A stretch of DNA of 14,347 bases from Bacteroidota bacterium. GTDB taxonomy: Bacteria; Bacteroidota; Ignavibacteria; Tepidaquicellales; Tepidaquicellaceae. Location of the stretch: NCBI GenBank assembly GCA_023429265.1, contig JAEYVS010000255.1, positions 1-14,347 of the forward strand, read 5' to 3'. A program made the position numbers and the translations under genes. Position 1 is the first letter of the stretch, and each line of letters begins with the position of its first letter. The notes under the pieces are model-generated. The model was not told where the DNA came from and ran no database searches. It saw only the letters and a list, made by a program, of their open reading frames with translations. Shown piece after piece: positions 1-6,289 of this stretch.

Positions 1-235
1 CCGGTTTGTCTGGGAAGACTGATCATTTTGCTCTGTTGGTCTAAGTCCCCATCGCTCGGGGATCTTCACAAATTGTACGTAACATATTTATTCTTCCTCC
101 GGCGTAGCGCCCTAAAGGTTCGATCGGGTCCCATAAGTGAGAGTATGGGATAATTTTGCCGGTACCGGAACCACAAATAGTGGAACGGGTATGGTCGGCT
201 TCCTAAGAGAGGTTCGATCAACTCACTAAAAAACA
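1..235. repeat. Hairpin-dense element, possibly a dispersed repeat
   Basis: This stretch is more GC-rich than the AT-rich DNA after it and is built from consecutive perfect inverted repeats: TCCCC/GGGGA (46-50 with 58-62), GGCG/CGCC (101-104 with 108-111), TCCCATA/TATGGGA (129-135 with 144-150), the palindrome CCGGTACCGG (159-168) and CCAC/GTGG (171-174 with 180-183). The decamer AGGTTCGATC or a close match occurs twice, near 116 and 209. A short minus-strand frame is open across much of it, but with no recognisable start or family. It could be an intergenic repeat, a structured RNA or a decayed mobile element. I do not recognise it. Confidence 0.4.
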
Positions 236-600
236 CCTACAAAATATTAATTTTTCATCTGAATTTGGCAGGTTGTTTTTATAGTGATTTAAATAAAACT
301 CATAATCCATCAAGAAATCCGGCTTGTAAAAACAAGAGTTTCCTAAACAATGAATTCCGGGTAATTTTTTTTAATGCTATATTGTAAATATAAGATTTAG
401 GTAATTTGATTACGAGTGATAGTTGTTTTTTCATAAGTTAATCCAAATAGACTTTACCACGAATTACACAAAATGATCACGAATTTATAATTTAAAATTG
501 TTGTGTGACGCTGCGCTGATTGTTAAGGAACGAATAATACACTACGTTCAAATCAATATAAAGATAGTAATATTTACGGTGATTGTCAAGGGAAAATTTA
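236..600. other. AT-rich non-coding spacer
   Basis: No convincing reading frame on either strand. The only structure I see is a small perfect hairpin, CTTGT-AAAA-ACAAG, at 323-336. The rest is AT-rich with scattered stops. Confidence 0.5.
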
Positions 601-655
601 GTTTAAAGTTTAAAGTTTAAAGTTTAAAGTTGAAAGTTTAAAGTTAAAAGTTAAA
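601..655. repeat. Tandem 7-bp repeat (GTTTAAA)
   Basis: Seven to eight head-to-tail copies of GTTTAAA and close variants (GTTGAAA, GTTAAAA). The first three copies are identical and the later ones drift. The same motif reappears near 761-778 between the two copies of the adjoining larger repeat, so the arrays may be part of one composite repeat. Confidence 0.8.
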
Positions 656-883
656 AAGTTGAGGTTTTACTCCGATGTGCACTGAGAGAAATTTTTGGAA
701 CGAGGTTGTTGAAAAAGTTGAGTTTTCTTCCCAAGCTGGGGCTTGGGAAGGAGGAGAAAAGTTAAAAGTTTAAAGTTGAGGTTTTATTCCCGAGGTTCAC
801 TGAGAGAAATTTTTGGAACGAGGTTGTTGAATTTTAGTTAAAAGTTGAGTTTCCTTCCCAAGCTGGGGCTTGGGAAGGAGGAG
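656..883. repeat. Two direct copies of a ~115-bp hairpin repeat
   Basis: Copy 1 spans about 656-767 and copy 2 about 773-883. Both begin AAGTTGAGGTTTTA, share TGAGAGAAATTTTTGGAACG followed by AGGTTGTTGA, and end in the same hairpin CTTCCCAAGC-TGGG-GCTTGGGAAG (727-750 and 854-877; 10-bp perfect stem, 4-nt loop) followed by GAGGAGAA. Copy 2 is about 10 bp longer through an insertion before the hairpin. The right end of copy 2 runs into the 3' end of the minus-strand gene at 834-1373. Confidence 0.85.
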
Positions 884-1373
884 AAGGAACCAAGTTAAAT
901 ACACTATTTGAAACTTCCGACCAATATTCCTTCATGCTTCCATAAGCAATATTATTTGAATTTATATCATAATCCGGATGAGCGCTTCCGGTATAACTGC
1001 CATCATTTGTAAAGTACATATCCCATCTGTTATTCCAATCATACTTTGAGGCCTCCGTAGTAAATACAGAACCATTATGGATAATACCAACTTCCCCGGC
1101 AGCTTCTTTATTTGGGACAGTTGCCAACTGCTGGTTAGTTAAAGGCTGATCTCCCTGCGGGGTTCTCCCGTCAGGAAAATCTACATAAACTATAGCAATA
1201 TATCCATTTCTAGATGGAGCGTCCCACCAGGATTTCAAATAATTAGGAATAGTATCTACGGGGAACTGAGACATATCCGTAAGACAAGGTGTAGGGTTTT
1301 GCGCATAAGATTCCTTTAAAACCAATATCTGAAGCATAAGCGCGATAATTACAAAATTTATCACTTTTTTCAT
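834..1373 (-). CDS. Truncated secreted protein, M6 peptidase-like N-terminal region
   Basis: A 179-residue protein starting at ATG, with a clear signal peptide (residues 1-24, cleavage after SYA). The middle resembles the N-terminal part of M6-family (immune-inhibitor-A-like) secreted peptidases: a YIAIVYVDFPDG strand near residues 58-69 and YGSMKEYWSEVSN near 144-156, as in the segment before the catalytic domain. No HExxH zinc site is present, and full M6 enzymes are several hundred residues longer. From about residue 163 the protein (PSPPSQAPAWEG and on) is encoded by the hairpin repeat at 854-883, so the original 3' part has apparently been lost. It lies 178 bp downstream of the T9SS-secreted gene on the same strand. 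The family call is by motif resemblance only. It is probably a non-functional remnant. Confidence 0.6.
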   Translation of the reverse strand: MKKVINFVIIALMLQILVLKESYAQNPTPCLTDMSQFPVDTIPNYLKSWWDAPSRNGYIAIVYVDFPDGRTPQGDQPLTNQQLATVPNKEAAGEVGIIHNGSVFTTEASKYDWNNRWDMYFTNDGSYTGSAHPDYDINSNNIAYGSMKEYWSEVSNSVFNLVPSPPSQAPAWEGNSTFN

Positions 1374-1415
1374 TTCAATTGTTTTTTTGGTTTTTAAATA
1401 GGATTTTAAATAAAT

Positions 1416-1494
1416 AAGGGTGAGCCGTTCCCGAGTAATCGGGACGGGGTTGTTTCCTGTCCAGGGAATTTTTGCAAGCCTCCAGCTCGCCCTT
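1416..1494 (-). terminator. Long inverted repeat with inner hairpin, terminator-like
   Basis: The arms AAGGGTGAGC (1416-1425) and GCTCGCCCTT (1485-1494) pair over 10 bp with one G-U wobble, enclosing a second hairpin, TCCCG-AGTAAT-CGGGA (1429-1444). Read on the minus strand, the structure is followed by a T-rich run. It lies between two minus-strand genes, so it could end the transcript of the upstream gene. It also carries ACGGGGTTGTTT, a relative of the GGAACGAGGTTGTT repeat tag, so it may be a repeat element recruited as a terminator. Confidence 0.45.
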
Positions 1495-1551
1495 TAATTT
1501 TTAGTCATAAATGACTTTCATTTATAAAAACTCATTACTCTTACCTCCTTT

Positions 1552-3042
1552 CTATTTTATTAAAATCATTTTGTTGAAAAATGCTTTTTGAACTCCCGGT
1601 ATCGAGAGTTTGTATATATAAACTCCGCTGGATAAACCGGTGGAGTTAAATGTGAATTCATAGCTTCCTGAGAGAAGCTTTTCATTTACGAGGACAGAAA
1701 CCTCACGTCCTGTAATGTCATATATAGATAACTTTACTTCTGAGGTTTTTGATATGTCAAATCTAATATTAGTTGACGGATTAAAAGGGTTTGGATAGTT
1801 CTGGTATAGTTTGTATTTTTCGGGTACTTCCGCAGAGATCTGGTTAATGCTTACTGTGCTGTCGGGATTGGTAAATGAGCGGACATTGCAGAAAACATCA
1901 AAATTACCGGTTCTCTCATCGCTCCAGGTTGAAATTACCCTATCCTCATAAATCTTAACCCCGTGCGTGTATAAATAATCAACCGGAAAATTAGAAAGTT
2001 GGTACCTATTACCTATAAACTGCCCCTGACTATTAAACCTTTGACAATATTGCGGAAAGCTAAAACCAATTCCATCCCCATAAACAACAATCATATCTCC
2101 ATTTGCTTTTTTAGATATAGCTCTTATAGTCTCATCACCATTGCCTCCAATATTAATGTTATTTCCTTGTTTAGCTCCATCAGAATTATATAACTGAATA
2201 TATGAATCGATAGAAAGATTGTTGTAATCTGTCCATCCAATTACAAATCTGCCTGAAGTGTCAGAGGATATTTTAGGGAACTGCTGATGATCTTCGGGGT
2301 TTAAATTATCATTCACCCTTTGATTAATTCCAATTTTATTGCCCTCAGAATCATATTTTTGCATATAAATGTCATTTGTAAAAAAAGATGGAGGTCTTGA
2401 ATCCTGCCATGTGATGATGAATCCACCATCAGGGAGGGAAGTAATGTCTGGATAATCTTTTGTGGAAACTGTATCATCAACTCTTATATTATTACCAATC
2501 CTATTACCTACAGAGTCAAACATCTGAAAATAAATTTTATGTTCGGCAGTTATTGAGCTGCGATTCTTCCAAGTTACTATGTAGGTATTATTTTTAGTAA
2601 CTGTAATTTGAGACTCTCTGTAGATACTCGCCAATGTATCGTTATAAATGATTGGAGTTGTGATAGGTATTGCAAACTTATCATAAAATCTTATTCTGAA
2701 AACAGATGTTAAATTATTTATTTCATTCCAACAAATTGCGAAATTACCATTTTGTGCAACAGCAATTTGCGGATTAAATGCCGTATCATTAATAACATTA
2801 ACTTGAGTATTAAAGCCGAGAGTCTTTGCAGTAAATAAATACCTTTGGAAATAAACATTAGCTCTATTATTTCTATAATCCTCCCATGCAATTATGAAAT
2901 TTCCATGTTGATCAATACCTAAAGAAGACTTTTGATTCCTATCGGTTGTATCATCATTAACCCGAAAGTCATTGACGAGCTGGGCGTTAAGTATTTGAGG
3001 GAGTAATAAAGTTAAAAGTATTAGCTGTAAAATTGCTTTCAT
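1552..3042 (-). CDS. T9SS-secreted seven-repeat beta-propeller-like protein
   Basis: 496 residues from the ATG at 3042-3040. I prefer this over a longer frame because it begins directly with a signal peptide (MKAILQLILLTLLLPQILNA). Seven repeats follow, each with a core like 'G-F-I-I-x-W-x-D-x-R' and then an aromatic strand (Y-x-Q-x-Y). The core Trp residues are at 53, 105, 158, 212, 270 and 373, with Tyr321 in the sixth repeat. This is the layout of a seven-bladed propeller. Residues 414-496 are a classic type IX secretion sorting domain: NYPNPFNPST, SIYDITGREV, SSGVYIYKL and a basic KMILIK end. In that pathway the domain directs outer-membrane passage and is usually removed, leaving the cargo released or surface-attached. 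The substrate or ligand is unknown; no catalytic motif is visible. Confidence 0.88.
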   Translation of the reverse strand: MKAILQLILLTLLLPQILNAQLVNDFRVNDDTTDRNQKSSLGIDQHGNFIIAWEDYRNNRANVYFQRYLFTAKTLGFNTQVNVINDTAFNPQIAVAQNGNFAICWNEINNLTSVFRIRFYDKFAIPITTPIIYNDTLASIYRESQITVTKNNTYIVTWKNRSSITAEHKIYFQMFDSVGNRIGNNIRVDDTVSTKDYPDITSLPDGGFIITWQDSRPPSFFTNDIYMQKYDSEGNKIGINQRVNDNLNPEDHQQFPKISSDTSGRFVIGWTDYNNLSIDSYIQLYNSDGAKQGNNINIGGNGDETIRAISKKANGDMIVVYGDGIGFSFPQYCQRFNSQGQFIGNRYQLSNFPVDYLYTHGVKIYEDRVISTWSDERTGNFDVFCNVRSFTNPDSTVSINQISAEVPEKYKLYQNYPNPFNPSTNIRFDISKTSEVKLSIYDITGREVSVLVNEKLLSGSYEFTFNSTGLSSGVYIYKLSIPGVQKAFFNKMILIK

Positions 3043-3181
3043 AGTAGTAGTGTTAAATTTAGACCTAATAGAACATAATAATCCCAAGAACTAAAAATAG
3101 CTGAAAATGAGATAAAATATTTTGCCAGATACACTCGTGATAGTGTAAATAGAAGTTAAGAGTTTGATGATAAAAAGCAAG

Positions 3182-3205
3182 TTAAAATAGTTGTGACTAT
3201 TTTAA
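3182..3205. repeat. Perfect 10-bp-stem AT-rich hairpin
   Basis: TTAAAATAGT-TGTG-ACTATTTTAA, arms at 3182-3191 and 3196-3205 with a 4-nt loop. It sits about 140 bp upstream of the T9SS-secreted gene, so it could be an operator-like palindrome or a bidirectional transcription end. Nothing else supports either role. Confidence 0.45.
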
Positions 3206-3240
3206 AAAACCATTAGGATAATGTTAAGGAAAGTTGTTAT

Positions 3241-3475
3241 GTAACCGTTGAGGAAAGCCGGGATTTGCCTGTCTGCCTCAGGCAGGGGAACGAGGGTGTT
3301 TAAAGGGTCTAGATTCCCGCTTTTCCCAAATGGACAGGCGCGGGAATGACAAGATTATTGAGCCCGGTGGAGACTCTGAGGGTGAAATTGAATTTGTAAA
3401 CAACCCACCCCGGCTCTCCGAGCCACCCCTCTCCCATTGGGATAAACCGATGGAGGGGAGGTCAAAATTCCTCTA
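3241..3475. repeat. Cluster of dispersed-type hairpin repeats
   Basis: Several unrelated hairpins stand side by side: CTGCC-TCA-GGCAG (3273-3285) followed by GGAACGAGGGTGTT (3287-3300); ATTCCCGC (3313-3320) with GCGGGAAT (3340-3347); GGCTC-TCC-GAGCC (3412-3424); and an imperfect CCCCTCTCCCATTGG / CCGATGGAGGGGAGG pair around 3427-3462. The last two resemble intergenic repeats seen across Bacteroidota-type genomes, from general familiarity. No coding frame accompanies them. Confidence 0.6.
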
Positions 3476-3477
3476 TG

Positions 3478-3529
3478 TTATTTGACCAGTAACATTTTCC
3501 TGGTCTTCCTTATCTATAACTTTATACAT
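3478..3529 (-). pseudogene. Decayed C-terminal tail of a T9SS sorting domain
   Basis: On the minus strand, the codons just before the TAA at 3480-3478 read R-K-T-R-K-M-L-L-V-K, the typical end of a T9SS sorting domain. Upstream, in a different frame, are the codons Y-K-V-I-D-K, the usual preceding strand. A stop precedes the terminal codons in their own frame, so at least one frameshift separates the two pieces. No further sorting-domain sequence is visible upstream. It is probably the scar of a deleted or rearranged exported-protein gene. Confidence 0.5.
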
Positions 3530-3580
3530 GGATCGAACTTAAAGAAGATATAGTTTTAGAGATAAAATATATAGATATTG

Positions 3581-3616
3581 CGTTCCCAAATCGGAATTTG
3601 GGAACGAGGTTGTTTA
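3581..3616. repeat. Hairpin repeat with AACGAGGTTGTTT tag
   Basis: An 11-bp perfect stem, CGTTCCCAAAT (3581-3591) with ATTTGGGAACG (3596-3606), around a CGGA loop, continuing into AGGTTGTTTA. The stem end plus tag forms GGAACGAGGTTGTT, identical to segments at 697-710 and 815-828. It lies 65 bp beyond the 3' end of the membrane-anchored gene at 3681-4580, so it could also affect transcript ends there. Confidence 0.75.
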
Positions 3617-3680
3617 AAACTTGGGTTAAGAATATTTTAAGAAACATATATTAAAGTTTTTAATTATTGAAGTTGTAATT

Positions 3681-4580
3681 TTACTGCTTCTCTTTCATTT
3701 TATTCAATAAATTTACATAGTTTTCAAGATAGAGAATGGATTTTTCGATTTTTGTCCCGGTGTTGTTATACATTAATTCGCTTATTTTATTTTGAATCTG
3801 TTCTGAATTCCAATTTAAGTGTCCTGCTGTAAAACTTTGAAAATCTTTAATTATTGAAACTGTTTCATAAGAATTTTTATAATTATCAATATATTTATTG
3901 AAATTATGAAAAAATCGTGAGCTATCACCTTCTCCAACTATTCTCAAGAAAAGAATCTTGTATAGCTGAGGACTGTATTTTGAAGATGGATATTCTTCGA
4001 GTAAATTTTGTAACTCGTTGGATTCCGAAGGAATTACAGGTAACTTTCGAGTTTTTGAAGTTTTTTCGTAAAGCAAACGATCAATACCTTCAGGAGCCAT
4101 AATATCCAACTTAACTTTGTTTGATTTTAAATTCTGGTATTGCGCTGTTACTTCATAGACTCCACTTACTTCATTTTCTTCTATAGGCCGGGATGCAAAA
4201 TACCAATCAAGATTAATAACAGTTTCAAAGACTTCTCCAGGAGCAAGAATAATAGGCTTTGGCTCAATTTGATCACCATCATCATGATACTCTATAATCT
4301 TTCCATTAGGACTTAATATTTTAAAATTTAAAGTATTCCAATTAAAATATTCTTCCATTATGTAATTATCTGAGCTATTATTCAAAATTTTGCATACCAT
4401 CCAAATTTTCTGATTATATAAATATTGATCGTATTCGGGTTTAATAATTAACTGAGCATTTACATTTGAGATAACTGTCTCATTGTCTATGATTTGTTTA
4501 TTACTAATCAAAATCTTGGTAAAGTAAAAAAGGATTCCTACAATACCTACAACAAAAATTATTTTTACTTTATTGTTCAT
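3681..4580 (-). CDS. Membrane-anchored protein with Ig-like domain, function unknown
   Basis: 299 residues from an ATG. One hydrophobic segment (about residues 6-25) after a short basic start predicts a signal anchor with the rest outside the cytoplasmic membrane. Residues about 43-160 look like an Ig-like beta-sandwich: alternating strands, a polar IILAPGEVFE turn near 110-119, and a closing SGVYEVTAQYQN strand near 139-150, as in proteins with BsuPI-like or other extracellular Ig-type domains. The remainder (about 175-299) is largely helical and polar (EYPSSKYSPQLYKILF), reminiscent of a TPR-type repeat found in similar Ignavibacteria secreted proteins. It lies 12 bp after the 4593-4814 frame and probably belongs to the same transcript as the metallopeptidase. 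Function unknown; the domain reading is from pattern only. Confidence 0.7.
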   Translation of the reverse strand: MNNKVKIIFVVGIVGILFYFTKILISNKQIIDNETVISNVNAQLIIKPEYDQYLYNQKIWMVCKILNNSSDNYIMEEYFNWNTLNFKILSPNGKIIEYHDDGDQIEPKPIILAPGEVFETVINLDWYFASRPIEENEVSGVYEVTAQYQNLKSNKVKLDIMAPEGIDRLLYEKTSKTRKLPVIPSESNELQNLLEEYPSSKYSPQLYKILFLRIVGEGDSSRFFHNFNKYIDNYKNSYETVSIIKDFQSFTAGHLNWNSEQIQNKISELMYNNTGTKIEKSILYLENYVNLLNKMKEKQ

Positions 4581-4592
4581 TTTTTAAATTTT

Positions 4593-4814
4593 TTATTGAC
4601 AAGGTTGTGGTGGAGCAGGCATATTAAGATCTTGAACGATTTTATTTATTAGTTCTCCCGATGTAAAAATATCTTTATGATATTTGCAAAAAGAAGCTGG
4701 ATATACAGAATTTGCAAATTGAGCAAAAACGTCAACATAGTCTCCTGAATTTCTCAAGCAACAATGCCCATTTGTAGTATTGTTATCATAACAATGTGTT
4801 GTGTGAGGATTCAT
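4593..4814 (-). CDS. Likely frameshifted C-terminal part of the metallopeptidase
   Basis: A 73-codon frame whose ATG overlaps the TGA of the upstream frame (ATGA). It has no signal peptide but four Cys and four His (PHTTHCYDNN, GHCCLRN), and its end, YHKDIFTSGELINKI, looks like the terminal helix of a larger protein. The region is best read as the continuation of the HEIAH peptidase. Removing two bases at the junction would join the frames as ...LNE-NPHTTHC..., giving a third His near the zinc site and a Cys-rich metal or disulfide region. The overlap could instead reflect translational coupling of two real genes, but a stand-alone protein beginning here is hard to rationalise. Confidence 0.55.
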   Translation of the reverse strand: MNPHTTHCYDNNTTNGHCCLRNSGDYVDVFAQFANSVYPASFCKYHKDIFTSGELINKIVQDLNMPAPPQPCQ

Positions 4815-5431
4815 TCATTTAACGCATTCATTCCTCTAGCATGAGCTATTTCGTGGACCGCGGTCCTATTTATATATTTATTGTTTATATCATCGGTTTG
4901 GTTTATTATACCTCTCATGTATTTAACAAATACGAATGAGGTTGCTGCTGAATGAACATATGCAGTCCAACCCGGAAATAATATATTTCCAAAAAACTTA
5001 TACCTATACGAATGTCCCATCCTTCCCGGATTATTTTTCATACTGTCCACTCCTAAAAAAATAATATTATCATAAGGTGTCCGACTAAGGTTATTTTGAT
5101 AAATAAATTGGATATAATAATCTGTAAATGTAACAATCTCATCATAATCTAAGTCATTGGTGTTCAATGGAGACGAATAAGAAGTAAAGGAAATATTACT
5201 GAATCCTAGACTTTGGTAGGGTAATTTAATGGCATCCGTACCAAAAGGCATTGCATTGAAGCCGGGTTCATTAGCATAAATAATATCTAAATTACTAGTA
5301 TGATACGTGGTTGTATGTTCATTTGGATCAAAAGGTGGATTTGAATCAATAGTGGTAGTATCATTATTGCATCCAAAATAAAATATTAAAGAAAAAGAAA
5401 TAATAAAATATCGTAAAGTGTCTAGGATCAT
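4811..5431 (-). CDS. Putative zincin metallopeptidase lipoprotein, 3'-truncated by frameshift
   Basis: 206 residues from the ATG at 5431-5429; an in-frame TTG nine bases upstream is less likely. The N-terminus is a hydrophobic signal segment ending in FYFGC, so Cys21 may be lipidated, though its lipobox is unusual. The only catalytic signature is HEIAHARG at residues 193-200, the HExxH zinc-binding helix with Glu194 as general base and a following Gly as in metzincin-like enzymes. The frame stops six residues later, too soon to supply the third zinc ligand, and the missing part seems to continue in the overlapping 4593-4814 frame. It is first in a probable three-frame minus-strand unit. The family within zincins cannot be assigned, and activity is doubtful if the frameshift is real. 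Confidence 0.65.
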   Translation of the reverse strand: MILDTLRYFIISFSLIFYFGCNNDTTTIDSNPPFDPNEHTTTYHTSNLDIIYANEPGFNAMPFGTDAIKLPYQSLGFSNISFTSYSSPLNTNDLDYDEIVTFTDYYIQFIYQNNLSRTPYDNIIFLGVDSMKNNPGRMGHSYRYKFFGNILFPGWTAYVHSAATSFVFVKYMRGIINQTDDINNKYINRTAVHEIAHARGMNALNE

Positions 5432-5785
5432 TTGTGGCAATTTTTATTGACAAGATTGCGAAATAAATAATAAAAATCAAGTGCATTATTACAAGGGAGA
5501 TTTACAAATGTTATACAGGATGAAGCGTAGTCTTTTACAGTTGGTCTAACTGTTTTACACAAAAATTCGTAATAATTAGATTAAAATCCATTTACAATGA
5601 GCAATTGTATATATAAATTATCGCCGTTTATATTAACATTAATAAGTGATAATTTGTTGTTGAATTTAATAATTTAAGTGATTTATGTGATTTTAACTGG
5701 TAGGTGTAAAATACCTTCCTTTTTGAGTTTATTATAATAATCAGACTTTATAATTTTAGGGACATTCGAAATCAAATCACATACT
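5432..5785. promoter_or_regulatory. Divergent intergenic region with hairpin and TGTGA half-sites
   Basis: This 354-bp AT-rich region separates the minus-strand accessory genes from the plus-strand cytochrome block, so it must hold promoters for both. Visible are a perfect hairpin ACAGTT-GGTCT-AACTGT (5537-5553), an ATGTGATTT half-site (5685-5693) and its exact inverse AAATCACAT (5774-5782) just before the lipoprotein start. The half-site matches the GTGATT core repeated before nrfH. TATAAT-like hexamers occur around 5733 and 5751, but none has a well-spaced -35 that I trust. Confidence 0.35.
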
Positions 5786-6265
5786 ATGCGCTACATACTG
5801 ATTTTATTAGTTTTAGGCTTTTGTACCACTACGCTTAGCTCCTGCGACCAGATGGAGGAGAGGGAGACTGTTGAAAAAGAGCTCCAGGAAAAAATGAACT
5901 CGCAGACACAGGAAAATCACGACGGTCACGACCATAATGCTCCCGGGCATACACACGACGGGGAATCAGTTGGTGATCCTGAGGCAGACCGCCTGATGAA
6001 GGAAGCTGATGTAAGTTATGCCTCTTATAAAGAGAGCAAATCAGATAATGCAAAATCCGAAACCATAAAGAAAGCAATGGATGCCGGAATGTACCTTACA
6101 TACGATGCCCAGCTCCCGCCGAAGGATAAGTATAAACCGGCTTTGAAGTATTTCAGAATAGTGCTGAGTCTGGACCCGGCGCACGAGGAAGCAAAAGTAA
6201 ATAAGGATAAGATAGAAGAGATCTACGAGCAGATGGGAAAGCCGATCCCTGAAACAGAGATCTGA
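5786..6265 (+). CDS. His-rich lipoprotein with TPR-like helices
   Basis: 159 residues with a lipoprotein signal: hydrophobic stretch 3-17 and lipobox LSSC, lipidated Cys20, so it is membrane-anchored and faces the periplasm. Residues 45-60 (HDGHDHNAPGHTHDGE) carry five His, a likely metal- or heme-interacting patch. The second half (about 67-150) is helical, with YKPALKYFRIVLSLDPAHEEA matching the second half of a TPR unit. It lies 24 bp before ccmC on the same strand and probably shares its transcript. Ccm systems use a TPR protein, CcmI, to hold apocytochromes, and none is present here, so an apocytochrome or metal-handling accessory role is a reasonable inference but not shown. No established family is recognised. 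Confidence 0.72.
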   Translation: MRYILILLVLGFCTTTLSSCDQMEERETVEKELQEKMNSQTQENHDGHDHNAPGHTHDGESVGDPEADRLMKEADVSYASYKESKSDNAKSETIKKAMDAGMYLTYDAQLPPKDKYKPALKYFRIVLSLDPAHEEAKVNKDKIEEIYEQMGKPIPETEI

Positions 6266-6289
6266 TATTTTCCATAACACGTTATTCAT

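Noticed and set aside
116..225. GGTTCGATC segments resembling a tRNA T-arm
   Set aside because: No acceptor, D or anticodon arm can be drawn around either copy, and the flanks form other hairpins instead.
601..655. Short regular repeats that might suggest a CRISPR array
   Set aside because: The 7-bp units are head to tail with no spacers, and no cas gene is nearby; this is a simple tandem repeat.
1999..2193. 64-codon plus-strand frame inside the T9SS-secreted gene
   Set aside because: It is antisense to a well-supported coding region and has no recognisable features.
3043..3087. Fifteen-codon N-terminal extension of the T9SS-secreted protein
   Set aside because: It would put a polar stretch in front of a clean signal peptide that begins with its own ATG at 3042.
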